Source: Cryptomeria japonica
Lineage: Eukaryota; Streptophyta; Pinopsida; Cupressales; Cupressaceae
Direction of reading: 5' to 3'
Length of the DNA: 64,000 nt
Assembly (NCBI RefSeq): GCF_030272615.1
Contig: NC_081413.1
Location: 23,500,501-23,564,500, forward strand
Made by a program: the position numbers and the translations under genes. The notes under the pieces were generated by a model. The model was not told where the DNA came from, searched no databases, and saw only the letters and a program-made list of their open reading frames with translations. Shown here in pieces: positions 46,501 through 57,559 of this stretch (position 1 is the first letter of the stretch; each line of letters opens with the position of its first letter).

Positions 46501-47279
46501 CTTCGTTCTTGTACCTTAGAGAGGGACATGGGCGAGCTAGGATATAAGTCAAATTTTCATCAATATTAGATGAAGGCAAGCTTAGTTCTCACAATTTGCA
46601 TGAAGTTTAGGATGCTCGAACATTTGAAACCACCATGAAGAAGACTTGCAACACACCATCATTAGCATATTACTCATCCTCAATGCTTTTCGCTCCTGTA
46701 CCTTTGGAAGGTACATGAGCGAACTAAGGGTTGATCTTAATTTTCTCATTCACATACTCAATTTTCATTATCATTAGAAGGCTCATGCTGCAACAAAGGC
46801 TTAAAGAAGGCTTGTCTTGATATTTTGATTAACAAAACACTCTTCTTCAAGAGATTTCGCTCCTGTACCTTTGGAAGGGTCAGGAGCGAATTTTATGCTT
46901 GTGCTCAAATTCTTGACTTCTCCAAATTTCTAAGTTCAAGCTTGTTTAAATTCGTCCCCAAAGGTAAGTTCAATTTGATTCCTCTCCAATCAACACTCTA
47001 AAGTGAGATTTCCATCCAAATTAGAAGCACAAAGAGAGCCTAAGAAGAATTCGCTCCTGTACCTTTGGAAGGGTCAGGAGCGAATTTGATGCTTTAGCTC
47101 AAATTCTCATCTCTTTCTTCAAATCTTCATGTCTAAACCTCATGACCTTGCTCCTCAAAGGGAAATGAATGGAATTTGTATCAAACAAAGCCTTAAAGTG
47201 AAGTCTCCGATCCAAATAGAGGGGCAAAGGGAGCCTAAAGAGAATTCGCTCTTGTACCCTTGGAAGGGGCATGAGCGAA
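46501..47279. repeat. Five hairpin units at about 190-bp spacing
   Basis: Copies at 46501-46538, 46689-46722, 46856-46890, 47050-47084 and 47245-47279. The consensus arms are TTCGCTCCTG and CAGGAGCGAA around taccttTGGaagggt; they are perfect in copies 3 and 4. In copy 2 an inner GTACCTT/AAGGTAC palindrome extends the stem. The sequence between units is also partly repeated, so this is a diverged tandem array of roughly 170-195 bp. Confidence 0.85.
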
Positions 47280-48559
47280 ATTTGATAATCTAGCCCAGGG
47301 TCTCCAATTTTCTCCAATATACTACGCTCAAGTCTCAGGAAAACCGGTGATTTTGTCCTCATTTACACAAGCAATTGTGCTTAATGAAATTATCTTAGAT
47401 TGTGTTGAATTCACTTCTTCCTTGTAAAATTCAGGTTTCCTTTTCCCATAAATCTGTCACTTTCAGATTGATGAAATCCAACCTGAATCTAATATGGACC
47501 AGGTCTGTAGAAATAGCCCCAATCTGCTCTTCGTTATTCAAATTAAGATCCTTCTGCCTCAACCTTGAATTAAGCACAGAACTAGGCTTCAAACAAGTTG
47601 CTTTTGCTTCATCTCAAGCAGAAATTGACCTCAAATCAGGTCTGATTGTAAATTTAGTGTTGGATGATTATGATGGCTTGCATCTAATTAGGTCTGCTCC
47701 TTTTGAATCCTGCTTCCTGAATTGATTTAGGTCTGATCTGCTCTGATTTTCCTGAGTCTTTTATTTTTTCACTTGAAAGTCAAAAAAAAAAAAAAGACAA
47801 TTTCAATTAAGAAGAATCAAACAAAAGTTAACAACATTATTAGCTTTATCAATCTGGAAATGAATTCTCTCTCGGTACTACTGTCTTGAAATCTAATATT
47901 CTTCACCTTCCATCAGATTGGACTCTGAAAGATGACACTTGGTGAAATTCACATCAACATGATTGAGATTACCTTCAAAATAAGTCTGATTCACCTTTCC
48001 CCCATGCTGGAAGTTAACTACCTTTATCTCTGCCTTGTTCAAATTGAGAGTTTTATGCTCTTCTGCTGTAGATCATATTCGGGCCTGCCCTGCTCTTCTT
48101 ATGATTTGATTTTGAATTTAAATCCCCCCCCCAATGTTTTGTTTATGTGACACATCTTCCACTTCAGAGGCCAGCTTGTTTATTTCCTAAGTGCCACACC
48201 TTACATTGTGTTTCATCGTGGCATGTGTTGGGAATATTAGGAGCCAAATAAAATGATGAGGTGGCTGCTTTCCTTTTAAACAAATAAAAATAAAAAATAT
48301 CTCAAAAACTTTTTCCTTTACCTTAGAGTTTGGTGGGGCCCAATCCAGGCTACGGTGGTAAAGGAAGTCAAAGGAAATACTATGCCTTAAAACAAGCTTT
48401 TAAAATCTCCATTTAAGATTTGTGGGGCCCAAGCAATATGTGGCATGGTAATTAAAAACACTTAAAATCCCCAGGCTAAAGTTCGGTGGGTACCAACAAG
48501 AGTCTTTAATAAAAAGTTAATTCAATTCTCCATTTTGAGTTTAAAGTGGGGCCCAAAAA

Positions 48560-49390
48560 GGTGATGAGAGGAATGTGAGGGAAGTGGTAAGGGAAGCTGC
48601 TACGTGGAGAAAGAGGGGAAATGAGATGTTGGAGGAAAGGGGGACATAAGGGATATAAATGATGGAAGTAGGAGAGGCGTCGGGTTAGGAGGTATAAGAG
48701 GTAGTGGATGGAGTTAGGGAAGGTTAGGGAGTAAAATGTAACGGGAGGTATGAGGGGGTAATGAAAGGGTAGAGGGGTGTAGGTTATAATGGGATGAGGT
48801 TTAGACTAGGGGAAGGAAGGTGGAATAGATGGGTAAGAAGGTTAGGGGTAGGGGTAAGGTAAGCTTAGGGAAATAAAGGAAGTGAGACTTATGGGATGTG
48901 GGTTAGAATAAGTGATTTTAGGGGAATAAAGGGGTAAAGGGGTAGGTAGTGTGGATGGTAGGCTAAAGGGAGTGTGAGATAGAAGGTATGAGGGGAAGGG
49001 AGATGTTAGAATAGAATAAGGGTAGGGGTAAAGTGGAAAGGAAGTTAGTGAAGGGAGGTGAGGGTGTAAGATGGAGGTTAAGAGGTGTAGTGGTAGGGCT
49101 AAATGTAGGTGAAGGGTAGTAGATGAATATGTTAGGTGAAGGTGATAAAAGATAAAAAGAGATAGAAGGTAAGGGATATGGAAGTGGAAAGGGTAGGGTG
49201 AAATGGTGATGGTAGGAAAGGGGAAGTGGAAAGCCGTCAAGATGGAGGGTTATGGAATGAAGAGAGAGACGAAAGGATGGAAGGGTGGAATGGTGATGGC
49301 GAAGGCAAGGAATGGAAATGAGAGTGATCGGGCTTGGGCACCCATGGGTAGTGTTGGGAGAAGTGGAAGTGATAAAATCTTGGTTGGGTA
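48560..49390. repeat. Cytosine-poor, G/A/T-rich tract
   Basis: Over 800 bp with very few C residues on the plus strand, made of irregular ggga, aggt and ggtagggg strings. The long frames it opens on the minus strand (Pro/Leu/Ser/Tyr only) are composition artefacts, not genes. Confidence 0.8.
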
Positions 49391-50109
49391 AAGTAAGTGT
49401 CGAACCTCGGTTCATCTTAAAGAGACAAACTTGATCAACTTCTGACCTCTTGACTCACTATACCTCTTCAATGCAAAGGTTCATAGCGAAAGACTCAACA
49501 CTAACCTAGAACTAAGCTAAGAGGACTAATCCTAGAAAGCGAAAAGTAGGGGTCCCCATTTGCAATGGGGCGATGTGTGAAAACGTCACAACACTATGGC
49601 AGAGGAGGAGGATAGAGCACGATCCGGCACAGGCACAGCTGATGTTGATCATTGTGGCACCTCACAGGTGGAGACTATGGCTACTCAGTCATCCAAGACC
49701 TACCTTAGACGCCTTTGTAGGAGGCAAACAAACTACTCTAAGGCTGAGGATGAGCTAGAGCCTGAGCCATAGAGTTGTTTTTGTTTACAGTTACATATAT
49801 GTTTGGGAATATTTGATGTCATGGATTTTATATACATTTGACAACATTTATAACTCTATATATCTATGTTTTCTATTTCCTTCAACTACAATTTACATTT
49901 CTACGCATGTGATGGATGTATGTTTATGTATGTGATCAAATTAGCTTCTATTTGATGATGTTATAGTGTCTTTAAGCTTTATTCAATAATGGGTGCATGA
50001 AACAAGTTTTAAATCGTTAAAAATCTCTAAATTTCAAGGGTTTTTTTTAATTTTGCCAAGTCATTGCCGAATCATGAGTCGAGTCGGCCTTACCCGGTCC
50101 GAGCCGAGT

Positions 50110-52733
50110 TGTAATGTCCCCTTCTCTGCAGTGATTAGTTTAGTTGGCCGTTAGCTTATTTCAAAGGCTCGTAGGCTAGTCGAGAGCAAAAATTAGGGTT
50201 TCCTATTTTCTACGAGGTCCTTTGGTGTTTTCAGGGGGTAAATGTGGGAGTTTGATAGTTTGGATTCTGGATTCCTTCTGGGTTTTCAGACAACTTCAAG
50301 ATGGTTCGACATGCATCTACATCGGGTGACTTTTTCTGGACTTATTATTTTTAGTAAGTGCGACGACTGCTCAGAATGTGGTTAAAATCACTTTGGAAAC
50401 ACTTACTATTTTTAGCAGTTCTATTTTTAGCAAGATGTCAGCAGGCATGTTCAGATGGCAATTTTCGGTAGGTTAGTTTGAGCAGTTGGTCTTCCAAGCA
50501 TTTTTTGGTGCTATTCTTGGCAAGGGTTCTTCAGCTCAGTTCAGTGACTATTTCTAGCAAGGCAATTCTCTTAGCTTGTTTCCCCATATCCTTGGAGCTT
50601 CTTTTGGCAGGTTCAGTATTTGATGAAAAATGGTGTTTTAAATTAAATTATAACTTAAGGCAAAGGTTGGACGATTTATTTAAAAGGGATTACTTAAGTT
50701 ATATTGATATCTAAGTCATTTGCTTAATTATATGTGAGCATTTTTTGGTTTAGGAAAATATCTTATAAGTGAATTATTGTTAAGACACCTTAGGAGGAAA
50801 AATAAGACAATTTTGTGATATAATTCACTTTATTCTTTAAACGCCATAATAAACTTTATCAATGTATTTTTTTATAAAGTGTATTTGCCACCAAGTAATG
50901 GGCGATTTTGGAGAAATGAAATGAAATGCAAATTAAGGAAATTGCAATGTGGTTGTTTAATCCCATATTGGAAGGAAAAGACGTTCGACTTGAGGAGGAA
51001 GTTATAAATGTGCCTTGGCCTTCATTTGGGGGTATCCAAGAATTTTTATAATGAAATGTTGCCGAAATGCAGAGTGAAAGCTTCGGAGAACGCTTACCTC
51101 CCAGCCAGGAGGAAAAATAAGACAATTTGTGATATAATTCACTTTATTCTTTAAACGCCATAATACACTTTATCAATGTATTTTTTTATAAAGTGTATTT
51201 GCCACCAAGTAATGGGCGATTTTGGAGAAATGAAATGAAATGCAAATTAAGGAAATTGGAATGTGGTTGTTTAATCCCATATTGGAAAGAAAAGAAGTTC
51301 GACTTGGGGAGGAAGTTATAAATGTGCCTTGGCCTTCATTTGGGGGTATCCAAGAATTTTTATAATGAAATGTTGCCGAAATGCAGAGTGAAAGCTTCGG
51401 GGAACGCTTACCTCCTAGCCATAGCTTGATTTCTTGCTTGCAATACAGCAACTAGTCAAGCCAGATACTACTCTTCATTCAGAGGAGTGGATTGAAGAAC
51501 AATGTTGTAGTATTTGTGTCAATTTCAGATGTTTTGGTGTGTTTTCTTGAGTGTTCATGTTGCTGGTCGTAGTGTGTGCTGAAGGTGGTTTTGCTCATGG
51601 CTCCCTGTGTGCTTGACGTGTGGTTCTGGGTATCGGCTCCATCTCTTTCTATGCCTTGGGCTATAAAGTTCACCATTTTGCGGATCTTGAAAAGCTGATT
51701 TGGATTTTATGTAGCAAGTCAAACTTCCCAGCAAAGTCGTCCCCTTTCCTTTGCTGCCTCAGGTTGCGTGCTGAATGTTTGTGGTGTTCGCGGTGCAGGT
51801 TTGAGGTTCTATTTGTGTTGTCTATGTTATATCTTTTATTTTCTTTTGGTTTGGTGCAATTCGGAGTTGATTTGGGGAAGTTGTGAGCATTTTAGTGTGT
51901 CCGTAGCTTGCTGGTCTGCGTATTTTCAGTGTGTTATTGTTAATTTCAGAATTTAAAGTTGGTTGTGTGAAGAGCTTTCTTGGTGTGCCTTGAGCTTTTA
52001 GTGTTGGGAATTGATTTTGGGGTGTGCAAGTTCATTGGTGTGGAAAGAAGGAACTTGGTTATCATTTGCAGCTGTTGGTTCTCAATTCTTATTTCTATGA
52101 TCCATATTGCAATGTTGGTAGTAGTACTAACAGCAGTTCCTATTGTTCTTTCTTGTCCCACTGCATAAGTGGAAGAGGTTGGCCATGCCGCCTATCCTGG
52201 AATAGTGATTTCTCTTAGTTTGTAATCCGTATTATGCATTGTAAGCTGGTTAGTAGTACTAACAACCATCTTATTGGATTATTGCTTTAAGTCCCACTAT
52301 ATAAGTGGAAGAGGCTAGCTTTGCTGCCTATTTTGGATATTGTAATACTGTCCTCCTGCTACATAAGTGGTAGAGTTGATTTTAATTTCATTTCTAGTCC
52401 TCCCGCTGAACAAGCGGTTGAGTGATTGCATTCTTCAATTCTTTAGCTTGTCCTTGGCTGGTTTACTGCCAAGTGATTGCATTGTTTTCATTATCCCATT
52501 GTATGAGCGGAAGGGGTTGGCTTGCCGCTCGAAGATTGTAATCATTTTCAATTATTGGCATCTAACGATCCCCTCGACACTGTATGCTCTCACCCTCTCA
52601 GATTGGGCTCTCGGTGATAAAAAAGTGGAGGGTTACTTTCAGCAACATTTGGTTTTCATTTCCTAACCATAACAAGTGTTTGTGTTGAATGTAACTTTGT
52701 GATAAAATCGGAAAAAATTGTGGGGATATTACA
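50110..52733 (+). mobile_element. Solo LTR, same family as 30566-33980, opposite orientation
   Basis: Perfect duplication cgagt (50105-50109 and 52734-52738); starts TGTAATGTCCCC, ends GGGGATATTACA. Its inverted sequence aligns with 30566-33980. A 20-bp palindrome lies at 50340-50359, 230 bp from its left end. Inserted in the right subterminal region of the hAT element. No internal region or PBS. Confidence 0.88.
50792..51420. repeat. Tandem duplication of about 315 bp in the solo LTR
   Basis: Units 50792-51106 and 51107-51420 are nearly identical (both begin aggaggaaaaataagac). The related LTR at 30566 has this segment once (around 32860-33200). The paired minus-strand frames here are by-products. 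Confidence 0.9.
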
Positions 52734-52764
52734 CGAGTCCGAGTCTGGGAACTTTGATATGATG

Positions 52765-53263
52765 TATTAGCACATAATAATTTATACATTCATATCTACA
52801 TCTAACTGATATAGACATATACATATACAACTGATACAGATATATATACATAAACTAAATAACTATTTCTGCATACCACAAGAATAAACTGTCACTACTC
52901 AGATCGGGCCTGCTGCATATGAGAATCTCTGCTGATGTTCGATGCCTTACTGAATGGTTAGTTTGCTGCTTATATCAGGCATGTATACATTAAATCATTA
53001 TTCATTGCATATCACAAAGGACAAGGATGTTACTGTCTGTAACTCTGAATTATTATGATCTGATATCCATAAATGAATTGCACTCCTCCTTATACCTACG
53101 AATGAGAGGTTGTCATACCTCTCCATTTCACAAGGGACACCTCTCTTCATAAGGTGCTGCTTGGAAATGCTTAACTAGTTTTGGTCGACGCCTTATCAAA
53201 TAAGTCGCTGAAAACTAATCTTTTTTTTTATCTTGGTCGGCTTTAACACAACAAGATTTAAAT
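52765..53263. other. Unassigned flank right of the hAT element
   Basis: AT-rich, with atatacata-type runs near 52800-52860. No gene or element end recognised. Confidence 0.4.
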
Positions 53264-53970
53264 TTGTTTTTAAATGCCAAACAGGTCGGTCCTTATGTAA
53301 ATCCATTTGTTAAAGCTGTGATTTGTCTTGGGTCGGCCCTATTATGTGGCAATATATATTGTATTTATACTTTACTTCATTCATTCTATATTGTCTTCTC
53401 CTCCCTAGGATTGGCCCATGCATTCATTTATTCGCCTATACTTGATTATATAAAGCAGAGACTAGGGTTTTTTAAAGCTGCAACTAGGATTTTAGGATGG
53501 GGCATGACAGCAAACTTGCAAGTTGTCAAAGATACATTGGAGATAATGAAATTAGAATACCTTAAATTGAACGTAGGCAGAGCTGTTGCCATCAAATTCA
53601 CAAAAAAGGAGAAAAAGGTTGATGAGCTCAACCTAGAGCTAAGTTTAGCCCACTTCTCACTGTATAAAGCCGTAAGTAATCTGTTGCAGCCATACCCAAG
53701 GAAGAAGAATTTGACACAAGAACTATGGAGTTCAAGCAGATAATTGAAGGAATTGATGAGATCCAAAAGTATTATAATTTGGAGCCAAGCTACTCTTGGT
53801 AGTCTTGGAGACGCAAAGAAGAAATCAAGGAGAATGAAACAGTGCATAATGATATCAGCATTCTTCATACCATAGAGAGTCATCATATTGATAGAATTTG
53901 GGAAGAACACCAAGAATACAATCTCATAGGGATAGAGTAGCAAATTTTTCATGATTCTTGTGACAATCAC
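53264..53970 (+). pseudogene. Diverged relative of the 911-aa LTR-element protein (fragment)
   Basis: An open frame to 53743 contains EIMKLEYLKLNVGRAVAIKF and KKVDELNLELSLAHFSLYKA. These align by eye with residues about 425-485 of the 911-aa frame (GMMKQNYLKLLVDRD..., EQVDELTHELEVTMDSLQSA), with the same order and similar spacing. After the stop, acidic text (for example YYNLEPSYSW, HTIESHHIDRIWEEHQEYN) continues in another frame. Probably an old copy of a related element; no LTR could be assigned. Confidence 0.45.
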
Positions 53971-54167
53971 AGAATATTGGATTTACATGGAATTTCTAGA
54001 CATGAAATAGTGCGTTGTGATATGGTTGAGTAACAAATCAAAGATTGCTATTAATAATAATAAGCAAATGGAAAGGGTTTTCCACCACAATCAGTTTATT
54101 TTTTCACTAGAGGTTTTTCCTTTTAAGGACAAGGGATCATATCATATAATAGGATATACAAAGCCTT

Positions 54168-54566
54168 GTGGTCAAGTGTGACAAGATTCTTGTTGACAAT
54201 CCTCTAGGTAGGCCACCTAACAAAGAATGCATAATTAAGGTTGAAGATGAAGTTTCCACATGGAATGTGATGATACATGGAGGCTTTGTCATTCCTGAGC
54301 TTGTGAAGACACAACCATTGGATGACTCATTGAATGAGATTGAGGTATGCAATATTTTGAATCTAGGTAAGGTATATTTTCATGAGGGAGCTTGCTATAT
54401 GTTGCACCAAGTTTGCATGGTGTTTAATATTCCATGTTTGACTTTTCCAAGAAGTAGGAAGCAACATTACAATTGCAAGTTAAGGAGTTGTGTTGTGTAT
54501 CCTCCTACCTATGGAGTCATCATGTATATCAGAATGACAAAGTATAAGCATGGTTATGCCAATTAA
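54168..54566 (+). other. Unrecognised 132-codon open frame
   Basis: Begins MVKCDKILVDNPLGRPPNKE and ends at 54566. No known motif, membrane segment or signal peptide is evident. It follows the 911-like fragment, so it may be part of the same old element. Coding status uncertain. Confidence 0.25.
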
Positions 54567-55149
54567 ATAATCAGTTTTTCATGCAAGAGGGTATCAACTA
54601 ATAAGGATAGAGGTTGGCAGTGACAAGAAGAAGATTTGTGAGTAGATCTACAAAACAAAAGAAACTTCATCAATGTTGCTGCTTTCATACAAAGCAGTCA
54701 CCATGAAATTTCATATGTATACTTACAAGTGACTTGACACACTTTCAAATAAGGGGTGTAGCAATTTTCAAATGGTGGTTGAATGGGATATTTTTCCAAC
54801 CTCTACAGAAGCATTAATTATTGTTTTATTGCTCACATCTCCCATTCATATAGAACTAAATTTATTATTGCAGCTGCTGTCCCACTTTCAACTTGCTGAT
54901 TTCAATAAAATCAGCCAATGAGTTGTTGATTCCAGACGTGAAACAATGCAAAAATAATTATTGTAAGGTCACTAAATCATGGAATCATTTTGGTGAACAT
55001 TCTCAACTGAAGAAATCAAAGTTTCCAAATATGGGTCGGCTAAGTGTAATATAATAATTTATATATTGCAAAGATGGTCGGCCAGCATAGATGTACATTT
55101 AAATCTGTTTTGGGTGCCAATATTCACAGCTTTCTTCCTTTTGACAATC
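54567..55149. other. Unassigned spacer
   Basis: No gene, repeat structure or element terminus recognised between the 132-codon frame and the Copia-B integrase remains. Confidence 0.4.
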
Positions 55150-56400
55150 AACTTCTTGTGCCTTCTCTTTGTGAAGCCTTCCCTCATCTACTCGGTCATT
55201 TGCACCAAAAATAATTTGTGCAATCTCTTATCGTAACATGTGTAGGCTTTGCTCCTTGAAGAGTAACCAAGAAAAATACCTTCATTGGACCTAGAGTCAA
55301 ATTTTCCCAAATCTTCCTCATTTCTTCTTATATAACATTTGCTCCCAAAGACTTTTAAGTATTTTACAGTTGCAGGCCTTCCCTTCCATAGTTCATATGG
55401 TGTTTTATTAAGATTGACTCTAATTTGTGTTAAGTTCAGAACATAGACTATTGTATTAACCGCTTTCTTTCCACAACTCCATTTTGTTGTAGAATCCTAG
55501 CAGCAGAAAGGTGTCTTCTTATGCCATGTTGTTCACAAAATTCTTCAAATTCATTGGAAGTGAACTCACATCCTCTATCCAATCACCAATGTTAGGCATT
55601 TGATTTTTAGTCCAATTTTATTCTCAACTAAGGCTTTGAATGCCTTCAACTTCTCAAAAGCTTCAGATATTTCCTTTAAAAACATGACCCAAGTTATCTT
55701 GGAATAGTCATCAATCAACGACATAAAGTAGCTCTCACCTTGCATGCTTTTTGTTTTGGCAAGCCCACATAGATCAGTATGAATAAGTTGTAAGGGTTTA
55801 GATGTAGAATATTCCTTGGTCTTGAAGCTCACCCTTGTTTGCTTCCCATATTGGCATTGCTCAAAAATGGTATTTGAAGGCTTTGAAATCCTTGGCCTGT
55901 CTCTCACAGCCTACTTATTGCTGATTTTTACAAGATTGTCAAAGTTTAAATGCCCCATCCTTTTGTGCCATAACCAACTCTCCTCTTCTTGTCCCATATA
56001 GCACTTTTCACCTTTGATTTCACTAAGAATGTAAAGGTTTTTGGCTTTTCTATTCGTATCTACAATCAATTTTCCTTCCTTCTTGATTTCACATCTCTTA
56101 GCATGAAGTTTGAGAGTGTCCTTGGTCACACATTTGACTCACACTTAGGAGATTATGCTTCAACCCTTAACCATATAGAACACTCCCAGTTTTCATTTTT
56201 CCATCATCCAAACTAAGAGTACCTTCTCATTTAATATTCTTTGTAGCATTGTCCCCAAATTTCATTGTCCCTTCATTCACTTTCTTGAAGGTGAGGAATT
56301 GGTTTTGTCACCAGTCATGTGGCTTGAGAAACCACTATCAATATAATATCGGTCTCTCACATTTTGAGCATGTATGGCAATTTGCACAAACATGGGTCTC
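55150..56400 (-). pseudogene. Copia-B protease, pre-integrase and integrase
   Basis: Protease motif IDSGFSSHMTGDK near 56300-56350 (Cys to Phe after D-S-G). Pre-integrase LWHKRMGHLNFDNLVKISNK (56129 leftward), then an in-frame TAG (about 55908-55910), then the integrase core LIHTDLCG, FMSLIDDYSKITWVMF (55907-55575). Past a frameshift come the FEEFCEQHGI-type segment, the catalytic-Glu region (QQNGVVERK) and the C-terminal IFLGYSSRSKAY near 55260. Dead by stops and shifts. Confidence 0.82.
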
Positions 56401-57559
56401 TCCTTTTCTTGCCATACTTTTGTACTTTGCTCCTTTTGCATAGCCATAGCATCCTTCTTGTTTTGCTTGGGAGGTTCTACAAAATCACTTCTACAAAAAA
56501 GTGTAGTGTGCCCGAAATCATTGCACTTATGGCATATAACATTGTAGTCTACTAGAGGGGCAAAAGAGTTACAGTTCCTATTTGTGAACCCATAAGGACT
56601 TTTATTCTTATTCCAGCCAAAATTTCTTGCATGAGTCCTACAATCTATTTCTTTATGACAAATTGATTACATAAAAAGCAATAACCAAAGAAAGAGTGTT
56701 TGAACCTAGTCATGTGCACTTGCCTCAAAGGAAAGGACTTTCTGAATTTGTCCTTGTTAGCTTTTGAAAGAGTGCCTGATTTTTGTGGAACTTGACTCTC
56801 TTTCTTCTTGTTGCTTCCACTTTCAATGGGACTTTTGAGGACATCAACTTGGCCTTTGATTTTTCTTCATTCACCTTCTTTGGTGACTAAGTGGCTTTAA
56901 AATTCAAAGCTTATTCTTCATACCCAATACCTGTCTTAATAAATGGTCACCTTTGCTCATTTATGATATCAGTCAAGATTTTAGTACTCTTTTTAAAATT
57001 GAAACTCATATTTAACTTAGCCATTGTTTTCTCTAATTCTTTCCTCAAGGAGAAAATTTTGGATTCAAGCTTTTCACAATTTTCTTCTTTTGCCTTCGAT
57101 TTTATTCTCGCCTCTTCCTCAATTTGAATTGTCACATTGACGATCATTTCTCCGACTCTTCAAGACTTTGTGACATTTTCACCTTAAATTTGGAGTCCTC
57201 TTGAAGCTGTAATTTTTGCTTCAAATTCTTATTCTTAAGTTTATTTCATTTAAAGCACAAATAAGTTCCTCTTCCAAATCTACTTCTCCATCAATTTCAT
57301 CATTCTCTTCCCCTTCTATCTCCTTCTCTACTTTTTCTTTATCATCTTTTGTTTCTATTGCCATGAAAAGGACCTCCTCTATCAGAGCAACTTTCTTCAG
57401 AAGAGCTACATTCTTCCTTGGAATAGAAGCTTTTCTTGTTCTTGTAAGAGCTATTCCGTTTCTAAAATTGCCATGTTTGTGGCTTTTCTATTATGTTTGC
57501 CACATCTCTTTACATTATGCTCTTCTTCTTCTTCACTACTTTTTATTTTTGCATATGGG

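Larger units (their letters stand above)
38378..49593. mobile_element. Long LTR (solo or internally deleted), relative of Gypsy-B LTRs
   Basis: Perfect duplication ctatg (38373-38377 and 49594-49598). Starts TGTTGATGTGTATTTTG, ends CGTCACAACA. Both ends resemble Gypsy-B: cgaacacagaataaa versus ccaaacacagaataaa near the start, and taggggtcccc...gatgtgtga...gtcacaaca near the end. Without the nested 39262-45350 element it is about 5.1 kb with no gag, pol or PBS, so a solo LTR is the simplest reading. It carries a five-copy hairpin array (46501-47279) and a cytosine-poor tract (48560-49390). Confidence 0.75.
37967..49768 (+). pseudogene. hAT transposase C-terminal exon, interrupted by an LTR element
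   Basis: Begins after a splice-acceptor-like ttattgcag (AG at 37965-37966). Encodes the hAT C-terminal dimerisation domain (IAIRILSQPCSASGCERNWS, then HSKRHNRLSVQRLNDLVFVH) followed by an acidic tail. At 38377 the frame meets the LTR of the 38378-49593 insertion and resumes in register at 49599 (AEEEDRARSGTGTADVD...) to a TAG at 49768. The BED zinc finger, the RNase-H-like catalytic core and the usual WW motif before this domain are absent. A splice-donor-like gaggtaagtg lies near 37688. Inactive remnant. Confidence 0.82.
37228..52756 (+). mobile_element. hAT element with transposase remnant, expanded by two nested insertions
   Basis: Flanked by atatcatg (37220-37227) and atatgatg (52757-52764), 7 of 8 identical. 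Termini CAGAGTATCAAAACTCG (left) and CAAAGTTCCCAGACTCG (right, inverted) match at 12 of 17 positions and match the TIR of the hAT at 31813. Subterminal actcg/cgagt repeats lie at both ends (37240-37420 and 50060-50109/52734-52756). Subtracting the LTR insertions 38378-49593 and 50110-52733 with their duplications leaves about 1.68 kb, too short for a full transposase. A non-autonomous copy retaining the transposase C-terminus. Confidence 0.82.

Noticed and set aside
48842-49415. Long overlapping minus-strand open frames rich in Pro/Leu/Ser/Tyr
   Set aside because: They follow from the cytosine-poor composition of the tract, which removes stop codons on the opposite strand; no domain or start context supports them.
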